This document shows, in pieces, positions 1-8,690 of a DNA stretch of 64,000 bases. The DNA comes from Chitinophaga chungangae. Its GTDB lineage: Bacteria; Bacteroidota; Bacteroidia; Chitinophagales; Chitinophagaceae. The stretch is taken from positions 186,001 to 250,000 of the forward strand of contig NZ_JAGHKP010000001.1 in assembly GCF_017742215.1 (NCBI RefSeq), in the 5' to 3' direction. The notes below the pieces were generated by a model, which ran no database searches, had not been told where the DNA came from, and saw only the letters and a list, made by a program, of their open reading frames with translations. A program made the translations under genes and the position numbers. Position 1 is the first letter of the stretch, and every line of letters starts with the position of its first letter.

Positions 1-318
1 GCCAAATCCATGCTGGAATCCATTTCCCGCAGCTTCGGCTACCACTACGGCGTGAAAAAGAAAGTGCGCATCAACACCATTTCACAGTCTCCCACCAGGA
101 CCACCGCGGGCAGCGGCGTAAAAGGCTTTGGCGACTTCATCAGCTACGCCGAAAAAATGAGCCCGCTGGGCAACGCTTCCGCAGACCAATGCGCGGATTA
201 CACCGTAACGCTGTTCTCCGACTACACCCGTATGGTTACCATGCAGAACCTGTTCCACGACGGCGGTTTCTCCTTCACCGGCGTATCGCAGTCCGTGATC
301 GAATCCATGGGCGAATAA
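1..318 (+). CDS. fabI: Enoyl-ACP reductase FabI, C-terminal part
   Basis: The reading frame is open from base 1, so only the C-terminal ~105 residues are present. FabI reduces enoyl-ACP with NADH in the last step of fatty acid elongation, in the cytoplasm. The first residues (AKSMLES) match the segment carrying the catalytic lysine of FabI. The following RINTISQSPTRTTAGSG and the NLFHDGGFSFTG stretch are typical of the Bacteroidota form, which is longer at the C-terminus than E. coli FabI. The gene ends in TAA just before a strong terminator at 350-391. Assignment rests on recognised family sequence; the N-terminal nucleotide-binding half lies outside the window. Confidence 0.9.
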   Translation, partial: AKSMLESISRSFGYHYGVKKKVRINTISQSPTRTTAGSGVKGFGDFISYAEKMSPLGNASADQCADYTVTLFSDYTRMVTMQNLFHDGGFSFTGVSQSVIESMGE

Positions 319-349
319 AGTTCAGGAAAGGCTCAGGCCAGAAAAATAA

Positions 350-391
350 AAACCGTCCCGGTAGTGTTTACCAGGACGGTTTAATTTTTTT
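350..391 (+). terminator. Rho-independent terminator after fabI
   Basis: AAACCGTCC (350-358) pairs with GGACGGTTT (374-382) and is followed by a T-rich tract. It sits about 30 nt past the fabI stop. Confidence 0.85.
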
Positions 392-446
392 CAGCATAGG
401 CAAAACGCTGAGGACGGAAATAAATGCGGGGCGTAGCGGGGCGGGA

Positions 447-668
447 CTAATATTCGTCTTCGTTGAAGAAGAAGTCGTCTTGCGACGGATAATCAGACCA
501 GATATCCTCTATGCCTTCATAAATTTCACCCTCATCCTCCAGTTCCTGCAGGTTTTCGATAACTTCGATGGGTGCACCGGAACGGATGGCGTAATCTATG
601 AGTTCGTCTTTTGTGGCTGGCCATGGAGCATCCTCCAGGTATGAGGCCAATTCTAAGGTCCAGTACAT
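447..668 (-). CDS. Small acidic conserved protein (DUF2795-like)
   Basis: This is a 73-residue, very acidic protein starting MYWTLELASYLEDAPWPATK. The N-terminal pattern (hydrophobic helix, then PWPATKDELIDYA and NLQEL) resembles the DUF2795 group of small proteins that are widespread in Bacteroidota. The C-terminus is a run of Asp, Glu and Phe. No catalytic motif is visible and the function is unknown. It is transcribed alone, divergently from the LolD gene, behind a clear -7 element at 701-708. Family membership is from memory and could be wrong, but the coding call is firm: ATG start, promoter and codon usage all fit. Confidence 0.75.
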   Translation of the reverse strand: MYWTLELASYLEDAPWPATKDELIDYAIRSGAPIEVIENLQELEDEGEIYEGIEDIWSDYPSQDDFFFNEDEY

Positions 669-700
669 CGTATATAAATTTTTACTTTTCCAAATTTTCG

Positions 701-708
701 CAAAAGTA
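701..708 (-). promoter_or_regulatory. -7 element for the small acidic protein gene
   Basis: On the minus strand the sequence reads TACTTTTG, matching the Bacteroidota -7 consensus TAnnTTTG. It lies about 33 nt before the ATG at 668. Confidence 0.6.
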
Positions 709-769
709 TTATTTAATTTGAAATAAACAACTATTACTATTTTAACGGCTAATTTACTTCGTTTCGGCT

Positions 770-1423
770 ATGTTAACTGCTCGCAATGTTACCAAAAATT
801 ATTCCAACCTTCAGGTACTGAAAGGAGTGGACATTTCTGTCAGTAAAGGAGAGATCGTTACCATCGTTGGTTCGTCCGGCGCTGGCAAAAGCACGCTGCT
901 GCACATCCTGGGAACGCTGGACAGTCCTACCGGCGGGGAGATCACCATCAACGGCATACCTACCGGCGGTTTGCAGGGCAAGCGTCTGGCGGATTTCCGG
1001 AACCGCCATATCGGCTTCATTTTCCAGTTCCACCACTTGCTGCCGGAATTCAACGCGCTCGAAAACGTGAGCATTCCGGGTTTCATTGCCGGCGCAAAGA
1101 AAGCTGCGGTAAAAGAGCGGGCGGAATACCTGCTGGAAACGCTGGGGCTGAAAGACCGGATGGACCACCGGCCCAGGGAGCTTTCCGGGGGCGAGCAGCA
1201 ACGCGTGGCCGTAGCCAGGGCGCTGATCAACAGCCCCGCGGTGATCATGGCAGACGAGCCTACGGGCAACCTCGATTCCCGCAACGCCAGGGAGCTGCAC
1301 CAGCTTTTCCTGCAATTGCGCGACCAGTTCCGCCAAACCTTCATCATCGTAACCCATAATGAAGAGCTGGCCACGCTCAGCGACCGCCAGCTCGTGATGA
1401 AAGACGGGAAAATAGTCAGTTGA
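770..1423 (+). CDS. lolD: ABC transporter ATP-binding protein, LolD type
   Basis: This is a 217-residue single-domain ABC ATPase. The Walker A motif GSSGAGKST is at residues 34-42, followed by a Q-loop (FIFQFHHLLPEF), the signature LSGGEQQR near residue 138 and the Walker B/D-loop VIMADEPTGNLD near 157. The FQFHHLLPEF segment and short length are those of LolD/MacB-type ATPases, which power lipoprotein release from the inner membrane or related export. The partner permease (LolCE) is not adjacent, as is common in Bacteroidota. The gene ends 14 nt from the convergent rfbD. LolD is likely but a MacB-like role cannot be excluded from this gene alone. Confidence 0.85.
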   Translation: MLTARNVTKNYSNLQVLKGVDISVSKGEIVTIVGSSGAGKSTLLHILGTLDSPTGGEITINGIPTGGLQGKRLADFRNRHIGFIFQFHHLLPEFNALENVSIPGFIAGAKKAAVKERAEYLLETLGLKDRMDHRPRELSGGEQQRVAVARALINSPAVIMADEPTGNLDSRNARELHQLFLQLRDQFRQTFIIVTHNEELATLSDRQLVMKDGKIVS

Positions 1424-1437
1424 AAGCGCCGGCAGGC

Positions 1438-2289
1438 TTATTTGCCGAGGCAAACTGCCAAACTGTCTTTCCAATAGGGAATCTCCAGCCCGAAAACCGA
1501 TTTGATCTTTTCCTTGTTTAAGACGCTGTAAGCCGGTCTTTGCGCCGGTGTGGGGTATTGGTCTGAAGTAATGGGATTGACCGCGCATTTGGACCCCGTA
1601 AGCTCCTTTATGGCCATGGCAAAATCGTACCAGCTGGCCACGCCTTCGTTGCTGTAGTGGTAAATGCCGCCTTCGGCCAGGGAAGGATGTCCCAGGATCG
1701 TGAGAATGGCATGCGCCAGGTCGGGCGCGTAAGTAGGGGTACCGGTCTGGTCGAACACCACGTTCAGGCTTTCCCTTTCCTTCATCAGCTCCTGCATGCG
1801 CAGCACAAAGTTGACGCCGGTGCGGGAATACAGCCAGGACGTGCGTACGATAATGGCGTTGGGATGGTAACCCAGCACAGCGGCTTCCCCGCGCAGTTTG
1901 GACGCCCCGTATACGCTCTGGGCGGACGTTTCGTCTTTTTCGGTATAAGGCCGGTTGCCCCGGCCGTCGAAAACATAATCCGTGGAAACCTGTACGAACG
2001 CGCTGTTGTGCTGCGCGGCGGCTTCGGCGAGGATCAGCGGCGCCTGGAAGTTCAATAGGAAGGCGGCTTCTTCATCCTGTTCCGCTTTGTCAACAGCCGT
2101 ATAACCAGCACAGTTGATCACGGCGTCTATCTGCCGGCTTTCAAAGAACGCGTTCACCGCCGCGGCATCGGTAATGTCCAATTCGTCCCTGCCCGTATAG
2201 ATCAGTTCGAAACCGGGATACTGCGAGGCCGCGGATCGCAGCGCCTGACCCAGTTGGCCGTTGGCGCCTGTTACCAGGATATGTTTCAT
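1438..2289 (-). CDS. rfbD: dTDP-4-dehydrorhamnose reductase
   Basis: RfbD (RmlD) performs the last step of dTDP-L-rhamnose synthesis, reducing dTDP-4-dehydro-L-rhamnose with NAD(P)H. The 283-residue protein is an extended SDR with the cofactor loop GANGQLGQAL at residues 8-17, the STDYVFDG strand and the catalytic YGASKLRGE (Tyr-x-x-x-Lys). Length is normal for the family. It is the last gene of the nucleotide-sugar operon; rfbC lies 6 nt upstream. Product is needed for rhamnose in O-antigen or exopolysaccharide. Confidence 0.95.
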   Translation of the reverse strand: MKHILVTGANGQLGQALRSAASQYPGFELIYTGRDELDITDAAAVNAFFESRQIDAVINCAGYTAVDKAEQDEEAAFLLNFQAPLILAEAAAQHNSAFVQVSTDYVFDGRGNRPYTEKDETSAQSVYGASKLRGEAAVLGYHPNAIIVRTSWLYSRTGVNFVLRMQELMKERESLNVVFDQTGTPTYAPDLAHAILTILGHPSLAEGGIYHYSNEGVASWYDFAMAIKELTGSKCAVNPITSDQYPTPAQRPAYSVLNKEKIKSVFGLEIPYWKDSLAVCLGK

Positions 2290-2295
2290 ATTCGT

Positions 2296-2856
2296 TTATT
2301 GCTGAAAAATAAAATTATGTTGAACGTCCGCGAAAAGTGGCAATACCTTGTCTTTTTCAGACACTACGGCCTTCCCGGCCGGGATGCCCCAGTCGATGGC
2401 CAAAGCCGGGTCGTTGTAAAGAATGCCGCCTTCGCTGGCTTTATTGTAAAAATTGTCGCATTTGTACATTACTTCCGCGGTAGGGCTCAGCACGGAATAC
2501 CCGTGCGCGAAACCCTGCGGCACCAGCAATTGTAACTTGTTCTCGGCGGACAATTCGATGGAATGTACCATTCCGTAAGCAGGTGAGCCGGTACGGAGAT
2601 CTACCACCACATCGAGAATGCGTCCTTCCAGCACACGGATCAATTTAGTTTGCGCATAAGGCGCCAGTTGAAAATGCAGGCCGCGCAGCACGCCATAGGA
2701 GGAACGGGCCTGGTTGTCCTGCACGAACCGGATATCGATACCCTCGTCGTGAAAAGTATTGGCGTTGTAGCTTTCAAAAAAATATCCTCTTTCGTCTCCA
2801 TGCACTTTGGGCTCGTAAACGAGAAGATCGGGTATTCCGGTTGCTTTAAAGGGCAT
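2296..2856 (-). CDS. rfbC: dTDP-4-dehydrorhamnose 3,5-epimerase
   Basis: RfbC (RmlC) epimerises C3 and C5 of the dTDP-4-keto-6-deoxyglucose intermediate. The 186-residue protein is a cupin with the family motifs YFFESYN, VLRGLHFQ (catalytic His), DLRTGSPAYG and the FAHGYSVLS segment. A longer frame is open upstream, but the start at 2856 (MPFKATGIPDLL) gives normal family length and forms a TAATG overlap with the rfbB stop. That is typical of translational coupling, so I chose it. It belongs to the minus-strand operon ending at rfbD. Confidence 0.95.
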   Translation of the reverse strand: MPFKATGIPDLLVYEPKVHGDERGYFFESYNANTFHDEGIDIRFVQDNQARSSYGVLRGLHFQLAPYAQTKLIRVLEGRILDVVVDLRTGSPAYGMVHSIELSAENKLQLLVPQGFAHGYSVLSPTAEVMYKCDNFYNKASEGGILYNDPALAIDWGIPAGKAVVSEKDKVLPLFADVQHNFIFQQ

Positions 2857-3911
2857 TATCGTTGCTGGTATTGTTCTTTGTAATATTGTTGATAAGCGCC
2901 GCTGGTTACGTGCTGTAGCCATTCTTCGTTGTCCAGATACCAATTTACGGTTTTTTCCAGCCCTTCTTCGAACTGAAGGCTGGGCGCCCAGCCCAGTTCT
3001 TTGTTGAGCTTGGTGGCGTCGATGGCGTAACGGAGGTCGTGCCCCGCCCTGTCTTTTACAAAGGTGATGAGTTTTTCGGAAGAACCTTCCTCACGTCCCA
3101 GTTTGCGGTCCATCACTTTGCACAGCAGGCGGATGAGGTCGATATTTTTCCATTCGTTGAACCCGCCAATATTGTAGGTTTCTCCAAGACGGCCGTTGTG
3201 AAAAATGGTATCGATGGCCCGGGCATGGTCTTCCACGAACAGCCAGTCGCGCACGTTTTCGCCTTTGCCGTACACGGGCACGGGCTTGTTGTTTTTGATG
3301 TTGTGGATCGCCAGCGGGATCAGCTTCTCGGGGAAGTGATGAGAGCCGTAGTTGTTGGAGCAGTTGCTCAGCACCACGGGCAGGTGATAGGTGTGGTAAT
3401 ACGCTTTCACGAAATGGTCTGAACTGGCTTTGGAAGCGGAGTAGGGGGAACGCGGATCGTACGCGGTCTCTTCCGTAAAAAATCCTTCCTCGCCGAGAGA
3501 GCCGTACACTTCGTCGGTAGACACATGATAGAAACGTTTGTTCTCCATATCGTCTTTCCAGTATTGGCGCGCGGCATTGAGCAGCACGGCGGTGCCCAGC
3601 ACGTTGGTTTTAATGAATGCGAGCGGGTCGAGAATGGAGCGATCTACATGGCTTTCGGCAGCGAGATGGATCACGCCGTCGAAGCGGTATTTTTCGAAAA
3701 GGGCGTTCACGGCGTTTTCGTCGGTGATGTCTGCCTTCTCGAAAATGTAGTTGGAACGGCCTTTTACGTCGGCGAGATTTTCGAGATTGCCGGCGTAAGT
3801 GAGCGCATCTCCATTCACAATGGTGTAATCGGCGTATTTGTTAACAAATAACCTTACCACATGGGAGCCGATAAAACCGGCTCCCCCTGTGATCAGTAAT
3901 GTTTTTTTCAT
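2856..3911 (-). CDS. rfbB: dTDP-glucose 4,6-dehydratase
   Basis: RfbB (RmlB) converts dTDP-glucose to dTDP-4-keto-6-deoxyglucose using bound NAD. The 351-residue extended SDR shows GGAGFIGSHV near the N-terminus, LAAESHVDRSI, STDEVYGSLG and the catalytic YSASKASSD. It lies 6 nt after the UDP-xylose synthase gene and overlaps rfbC by one base. The thymidylyltransferase gene rfbA, which would supply dTDP-glucose, is absent from the cluster, so it must be elsewhere or the enzyme must use another source. Confidence 0.95.
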   Translation of the reverse strand: MKKTLLITGGAGFIGSHVVRLFVNKYADYTIVNGDALTYAGNLENLADVKGRSNYIFEKADITDENAVNALFEKYRFDGVIHLAAESHVDRSILDPLAFIKTNVLGTAVLLNAARQYWKDDMENKRFYHVSTDEVYGSLGEEGFFTEETAYDPRSPYSASKASSDHFVKAYYHTYHLPVVLSNCSNNYGSHHFPEKLIPLAIHNIKNNKPVPVYGKGENVRDWLFVEDHARAIDTIFHNGRLGETYNIGGFNEWKNIDLIRLLCKVMDRKLGREEGSSEKLITFVKDRAGHDLRYAIDATKLNKELGWAPSLQFEEGLEKTVNWYLDNEEWLQHVTSGAYQQYYKEQYQQR

Positions 3912-3917
3912 GAGAGT

Positions 3918-4862
3918 TTATTTTCCCAGTGCCTGTTTGAAATATTCGTAGGTGATCCTTAATCCTTCTTTGCGGTCCACTTTCGGTTCCCAGCCCAGCA
4001 GTTCCTTTGCTTTGGTAATGTCGGGTTTTCTTTGTTTCGGATCGTCTTTAGGCAAGGGATGGAAAACGATCTTCTGTTTGGTACCGGTGAGGGCAATGAT
4101 CTCTTCCGCGAACTGCAGCAGGCTGATCTCCGCGGGGTTCCCGATGTTCACGGGCATGTGGTAATCGCTCAGCAGCAGGCGGTAAATGCCTTCCACGAGA
4201 TCGGCCACGTAACAGAAAGAACGTGTTTGCGAACCGTCGCCGAACACCGTGAGGTCCTGGCCGGTGAGGGCCTGGCTCATAAAGGCGGGCAGGGCGCGGC
4301 CGTCGTCGAGGCGCATGCGCGGGCCGTATGTGTTGAAGATACGGATGATGCGGGTTTCCACGCCATGGAAATTATGATAGGCCATGGTGATGGATTCCAT
4401 GAAACGTTTGGCTTCGTCGTACACGCCGCGCGGGCCTACGGGGTTTACATTGCCCCAGTATTCCTCGGTTTGCGGATGTACGTTCGGATCACCGTATACT
4501 TCCGAAGTGGAAGCCACCAGGATGCGCGCTTTCTTCGATTTGGCGAGGCCCAGCAGGTTATGCGTGCCCAGCGATCCCACTTTCAGGGTCTGGATGGGCA
4601 TTTTCAGGTAATCGATGGGGCTCGCGGGAGAAGCGAAATGCAGGATATAATCCAGCTCGCCAGGCACATGCACGAACTTGGTCACGTCGTGATGGTAATA
4701 TTCAAATTCCTTGAGCGGGAAAAGGTGCTCGATGTTTTTGATATTGCCCGTCAGCAGGTTGTCCATGCCGATAACATGATAACCTTCCTTGATGAAGCGG
4801 TCGCAAAGGTGGGAGCCGAGAAATCCGGCGGCACCGGTGATCAGTATACGTTTTTTTGTCAT
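3918..4862 (-). CDS. UDP-glucuronate decarboxylase (UDP-xylose synthase)
   Basis: This is a 314-residue extended SDR with [14 protein letters not shown], the STSEVYGDP strand and catalytic YDEAKRFME. The combination of [12 protein letters not shown] and [13 protein letters not shown] is characteristic of UDP-glucuronic acid decarboxylases (UXS), which form UDP-xylose in the cytoplasm with bound NAD. The gene upstream (13 nt away) encodes UDP-glucose dehydrogenase, which makes the UDP-glucuronate substrate. That context strongly supports UXS over the other SDR epimerases. Part of the six-gene operon. Confidence 0.9.
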   Translation of the reverse strand: MTKKRILITGAAGFLGSHLCDRFIKEGYHVIGMDNLLTGNIKNIEHLFPLKEFEYYHHDVTKFVHVPGELDYILHFASPASPIDYLKMPIQTLKVGSLGTHNLLGLAKSKKARILVASTSEVYGDPNVHPQTEEYWGNVNPVGPRGVYDEAKRFMESITMAYHNFHGVETRIIRIFNTYGPRMRLDDGRALPAFMSQALTGQDLTVFGDGSQTRSFCYVADLVEGIYRLLLSDYHMPVNIGNPAEISLLQFAEEIIALTGTKQKIVFHPLPKDDPKQRKPDITKAKELLGWEPKVDRKEGLRITYEYFKQALGK

Positions 4863-4875
4863 AGTTCTTTTGAGT

Positions 4876-6189
4876 TTAACGTTTCACCGCCAGGCGGCCT
4901 ACGCTTTCGTAGTGGAAACCGAGCTCTTCCATGCGCGGCACTTCAAAAAGATTGCGGCCGTCGAAGATGGTCTTATTTTTCAGGATGCTTTGGATCTTGT
5001 CGAAGTCCGGCGTGCGGAATACGCTCCATTCCGTGGCGATGATCAGCGCGTCCGCGCCTTCCAGCGCTTCGTACTGGTGCTCCGCGAATTTGATCTTGTC
5101 GCCCACTACCTGTTTTACGTTCGGCATCGCTTCGGGGTCGAAAGCGGTAACGGTGGCGCCTGCCGCCGTAAGCGCATCGATGATGTACAGGGCGGGCGCT
5201 TCGCGGATGTCGTCCGTATTCGGTTTAAAGGCCAGGCCCCACAGCGCGAAATGTTTCCCTTTCAGGTTGTTGCCGAAATATGCTTCGATCTTGGGAATGA
5301 GGAACAGTTTCTGTTTTTCGTTCACGTCCATTACCGCTTCCAGTATCCTGAAATCGTAGCGGGCTTCCTGTGACGATTTCACGAGCGCCTGTACGTCTTT
5401 CGGGAAACAGCTGCCGCCGTAACCGATGCCGGGGAACAGGAAACGTTTGCCGATGCGGTCGTCGCTGCCGATGCCGCGGCGCACCATGTCCACATCCGCG
5501 CCCAGCTTTTCGCACAGTATCGCGATCTCGTTCATGAAGGAGATCTTGGTGGCGAGGAAGGAGTTGGCTGCGTATTTGGTCAGCTCGGCGGATTTTTCGT
5601 CCATGTAGATCACCGGGTTGCCCTGGCGCACGAAAGGCGCATACAGGTCGCCCATGATCTTGCGCGCCCTGTCTGACTGGGTGCCGATCACCACGCGGTC
5701 CGGTTTCATGAAATCTTCCACGGCCACGCCTTCACGGAGGAATTCGGGGTTGCTCACCACATCGAATTCCACGGTCGCGTTTTTCGCGATGGCTGCATGC
5801 ACCTTGTCTGCCGTACCTACAGGCACCGTGCTTTTGTCTACGATCACTTTGTAATCTTTCAGGATCTTGCCCAATTGGTCGGCCACTCCCAGGATGTAAG
5901 AGAGATCGGCTGAACCGTCTTCGCCGGGAGGCGTGGGCAATGCCAGGAAGATCACGGCCGCTTCACGGATGCCTTCTTCGAGGTTGTTGGTGAAATGCAG
6001 GCGCCCTTCTTTCAGGTTGCGCTCGAATAATTTTTCCAGTCCGGGCTCGTAGATCGTGATCTGGCCGGAGGAGAGTTTGTTGACTTTGTTGACATCTATG
6101 TCTACGCAGGTCACATCGTTGCCGGTTTCGGCAAAACAGGTACCGGTAACGAGTCCTACGTATCCGGTGCCTACTACAGTAATTTTCAT
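4876..6189 (-). CDS. ugd: UDP-glucose 6-dehydrogenase
   Basis: Ugd oxidises UDP-glucose to UDP-glucuronate in two NAD-dependent steps. The 437-residue protein starts with the Rossmann motif [15 protein letters not shown]. It carries the central [15 protein letters not shown] segment and the catalytic cysteine in [10 protein letters not shown], and ends with a second nucleotide-binding domain containing [15 protein letters not shown]. Length is normal. It lies 7 nt after the DegT gene and 13 nt before UXS, giving a UDP-glucose to UDP-xylose branch within one operon. Confidence 0.95.
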   Translation of the reverse strand: MKITVVGTGYVGLVTGTCFAETGNDVTCVDIDVNKVNKLSSGQITIYEPGLEKLFERNLKEGRLHFTNNLEEGIREAAVIFLALPTPPGEDGSADLSYILGVADQLGKILKDYKVIVDKSTVPVGTADKVHAAIAKNATVEFDVVSNPEFLREGVAVEDFMKPDRVVIGTQSDRARKIMGDLYAPFVRQGNPVIYMDEKSAELTKYAANSFLATKISFMNEIAILCEKLGADVDMVRRGIGSDDRIGKRFLFPGIGYGGSCFPKDVQALVKSSQEARYDFRILEAVMDVNEKQKLFLIPKIEAYFGNNLKGKHFALWGLAFKPNTDDIREAPALYIIDALTAAGATVTAFDPEAMPNVKQVVGDKIKFAEHQYEALEGADALIIATEWSVFRTPDFDKIQSILKNKTIFDGRNLFEVPRMEELGFHYESVGRLAVKR

Positions 6190-6196
6190 GCGGGGG

Positions 6197-7324
6197 CTAG
6201 TTTAAAAATGATTTGATCGAATAAATGATATGGTCTAGCTGGTCACGATCCATTTCCGTATGGATGGGCAGGGAAATGACTTTCCCGGTCAGGTTGTCTG
6301 TTACGGGCAGGTGCATGTTAAGCTCGGTCATGCCTTCGAACATTTTCTGACGGTGCGCCGGAACGGGGTAATAGATCATGGACGGCACTTGTTTTTCTGC
6401 CAGGTAGGCCTGGAGCGCATTGCGGTCAGCCCCTTCCAGCTGGAGGGTGTACTGATGGAAAACATGCAGCTGGTTTGGCGCCTGGTACGGCGTTATGATC
6501 TGCGGAACGTTGGCAAAGGCAGTGTCATAAGCGTTGGCGACTTCCCTTCTGGAAGCGATATATTGATCGAGTAATTGCAGCTTGATGCGGAGCACTACAG
6601 CCTGCAGCGTGTCCAATCTGCTGTTCACGCCCACCGCGTCGTGGTAATAACGCTGGGTCTGACCGTGATTGGCGATGATCCTGATCTTCGCGGCCAGGGC
6701 GTCGTCGTCGGTGAACAGCGCGCCGCCGTCTCCATAACAGCCCAGGTTTTTGCTGGGGAAAAAGGAGGTGCAGCCGATATGCCCGAAAGTGCCTACTTTT
6801 TTGGTAGTGCCGTCTTTCTTCGTATAGTGGCTGCCGATGGCCTGGGCATTGTCTTCTATCACGTACAGGTTATGTTTCCGCGCAATGTCCATGATCGCCT
6901 CGATGTCTGCGCTGTGCCCGTACAGGTGCACCGGCACAATAGCCTTCGTTTTGGGCGTGATGGCCTTTTCAATGGCTTGCGGATCAATGCAGTATGTTTT
7001 CGGGTCGATGTCTACGAACACAGGTTTGAGCCGCAGCAGGGCGATCACCTCCGCGGTGGCGATAAAGGTAAAGGAAGGCGTGATCACCTCGTCGCCGGGC
7101 TCCAGGCCCAAGGCCATCATGGCTATCTGGAGCGCGTCGGTGCCGTTCGCGCAGGGTATAACATGTTTGGTGCCAAGATATTGGCCCAGTTCCTGCGAAA
7201 ACTGTTGTACGGGGGCTCCGTTAATAAAGGCGGCACTTTCCAGCACATCCTGAATAGCTGCGTCTACCTGCGGTTTAATTTTGCTGTACTGGCGTTTCAG
7301 ATCCACCATTTGAATAGGAACCAT
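6197..7324 (-). CDS. DegT/DnrJ/EryC1-family sugar aminotransferase
   Basis: This is a PLP-dependent aminotransferase of the DegT/DnrJ/EryC1 group, which act on keto-sugar nucleotides. The pyridoxal lysine is in TSFFPSKNLGCYGDGG, and EDNAQAIGS supplies the Asp that contacts the cofactor nitrogen. An open frame extends to 7420, but the start at 7324 (MVPIQMVDLKRQY) matches where family members begin and gives 375 residues. The extra upstream codons overlap promoter motifs, so the shorter start is preferred. It is the first gene of the operon. The amino sugar made cannot be told from sequence; a VioA/WecE-like or QdtB-like role is possible. Confidence 0.88.
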   Translation of the reverse strand: MVPIQMVDLKRQYSKIKPQVDAAIQDVLESAAFINGAPVQQFSQELGQYLGTKHVIPCANGTDALQIAMMALGLEPGDEVITPSFTFIATAEVIALLRLKPVFVDIDPKTYCIDPQAIEKAITPKTKAIVPVHLYGHSADIEAIMDIARKHNLYVIEDNAQAIGSHYTKKDGTTKKVGTFGHIGCTSFFPSKNLGCYGDGGALFTDDDALAAKIRIIANHGQTQRYYHDAVGVNSRLDTLQAVVLRIKLQLLDQYIASRREVANAYDTAFANVPQIITPYQAPNQLHVFHQYTLQLEGADRNALQAYLAEKQVPSMIYYPVPAHRQKMFEGMTELNMHLPVTDNLTGKVISLPIHTEMDRDQLDHIIYSIKSFLN

Positions 7325-7347
7325 GAAGGATAACTTTTTTGAGTTCG

Positions 7348-7355
7348 CAAATTTA
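7348..7355 (-). promoter_or_regulatory. -7 element for the nucleotide-sugar operon
   Basis: The minus strand reads TAAATTTG (TAnnTTTG), 24 nt before the chosen ATG of the DegT gene. It is back to back with the kdtA promoter at 7381-7388. Confidence 0.55.
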
Positions 7356-7380
7356 CAAATTTTGGGATAGGTGTAGGGAC

Positions 7381-7388
7381 TATCTTTG
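7381..7388 (+). promoter_or_regulatory. -7 element for kdtA; decides the start codon
   Basis: TATCTTTG matches TAnnTTTG exactly. The TTG at 7386 that would extend kdtA lies inside this element, so translation more likely begins at GTG 7425. Confidence 0.6.
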
Positions 7389-7424
7389 CCAAGCATTCGA
7401 TTTATTGGGTTAATTATCAATTCC

Positions 7425-8690
7425 GTGAGTTTATCGATTTTTTTCTATAACGTGGGCATCCGGCTTTACCGGGCGGTTTTGGGCCTGGTGGCGGGTATTG
7501 GCGGGAATAAAAAGGCGCAATTGTGGCTAAATGGCCGTAAAAACCCCTGGCCCGCCCTGGAAGCGGCTTTTAAAGGAAGTGGACCGGTGCTTTGGGTACA
7601 CGCCGCCTCGCTCGGGGAATTTGAGCAGGGAAGGCCCGTGCTGGAAGCCATCCGGAAGGAATATCCCGGCCTGCGCATCCTGCTGACCTTTTTTTCGCCC
7701 TCCGGGTACGAAGTACGGAAAGATTATCCCGGGGCGGACCATGTATGTTACCTCCCGCTGGACACGCCCGCCAATGCCCGCAAATTTCTCGATATCGTAC
7801 AACCGTCCCTCGCCATATTCATCAAATACGAGTTCTGGGTGCATTATTTCCAGGGCATGTACAGCCGGAAGATCCCTGTGATCCTCATTTCCGGCGTTTT
7901 CCGTCACGGGCAGGTGTTCTTCAAATGGTACGGCGGCCTCTTCAGAGGGCTGCTGGAGCGGATGGACCGGCTTTTTGTGCAGAACGAGGCTTCGCTGCAC
8001 CTGCTGCACAATCATGGTATCGACCAGGTGACGGTGGCGGGAGATACGCGGTTCGACCGGGTATGGCAGCTTCGCCGGCATCCCGTTGCCCTCCCGGAAA
8101 TTGAAAAATTCATAACGCTCGAAAATGTACTGGTGGCGGGCAGCACTTGGGAAGCAGACGAAAAAGTGCTGGCGGAATGGTGGTATGGCGGCGGCCGCGA
8201 TGGCCGTCAGCTGATCTTGGCCCCGCACGAGGTTACCCCCGCGCATATCGCGGGCGTAAAAAATCTTTTCCCCGACGCCGTAAAATATTCAGCGCTCGCC
8301 GCAAGCGAGGCGGGGAACGCGTCCGTATTGATCATCGATAATGTGGGGATGCTTTCCGCATTGTACCGTTATGGCCGCATCGCCTACGTGGGCGGCGGTT
8401 TCGGGAAAGACGGCATTCATAACCTGCTGGAACCGGCCACTTACGGCAAACCGGTGATCATCGGCCCCATCTTCCACCAGTTTCTCGAAGCGGAAACGCT
8501 GGTGCAAACGCGCGGCGCAATAGTGGTGCACAACGCAGCGGAGCTCACCCGGGCCGTGGATGCGCTCAAAGACCCCTACTATTACGGGCAGGCGTCGGAA
8601 ATAGCCGGGCGCTTCGTGGAGGAGAACCAGGGCGCCACAGACAAGATCATTCGTTACATTCAGGAAAAACGTTTTCTCACGAGGGAGTAG
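7425..8690 (+). CDS. waaA: 3-deoxy-D-manno-octulosonic acid (Kdo) transferase
   Basis: WaaA/KdtA transfers Kdo from CMP-Kdo to lipid A precursors at the cytoplasmic face of the inner membrane. The ~421-residue protein starts with a short hydrophobic segment (SLSIFFYNVGIRLYRA). It then has the GT-B acceptor domain with WVHAASLGEFEQG (the Glu is the expected catalytic base). The second domain carries YVGGGFGKDGIHNLLEPATYGKPV, which binds the nucleotide. The GTG start at 7425 is chosen because an upstream TTG sits in a promoter element. Its end overlaps the convergent proline-rich gene by 31 nt. It is divergent from the sugar operon, consistent with a cell-surface glycan locus. Confidence 0.9.
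   Translation: MSLSIFFYNVGIRLYRAVLGLVAGIGGNKKAQLWLNGRKNPWPALEAAFKGSGPVLWVHAASLGEFEQGRPVLEAIRKEYPGLRILLTFFSPSGYEVRKDYPGADHVCYLPLDTPANARKFLDIVQPSLAIFIKYEFWVHYFQGMYSRKIPVILISGVFRHGQVFFKWYGGLFRGLLERMDRLFVQNEASLHLLHNHGIDQVTVAGDTRFDRVWQLRRHPVALPEIEKFITLENVLVAGSTWEADEKVLAEWWYGGGRDGRQLILAPHEVTPAHIAGVKNLFPDAVKYSALAASEAGNASVLIIDNVGMLSALYRYGRIAYVGGGFGKDGIHNLLEPATYGKPVIIGPIFHQFLEAETLVQTRGAIVVHNAAELTRAVDALKDPYYYGQASEIAGRFVEENQGATDKIIRYIQEKRFLTRE

Noticed and set aside
773..1588. Long minus-strand open frame opposite lolD and rfbD
   Set aside because: Antisense shadow of LolD; no family motif and high-GC reading frames are often open by chance.
4032..5042. 336-codon plus-strand frame opposite UXS and ugd
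   Set aside because: Both genes on the other strand have complete motifs; this frame has none.
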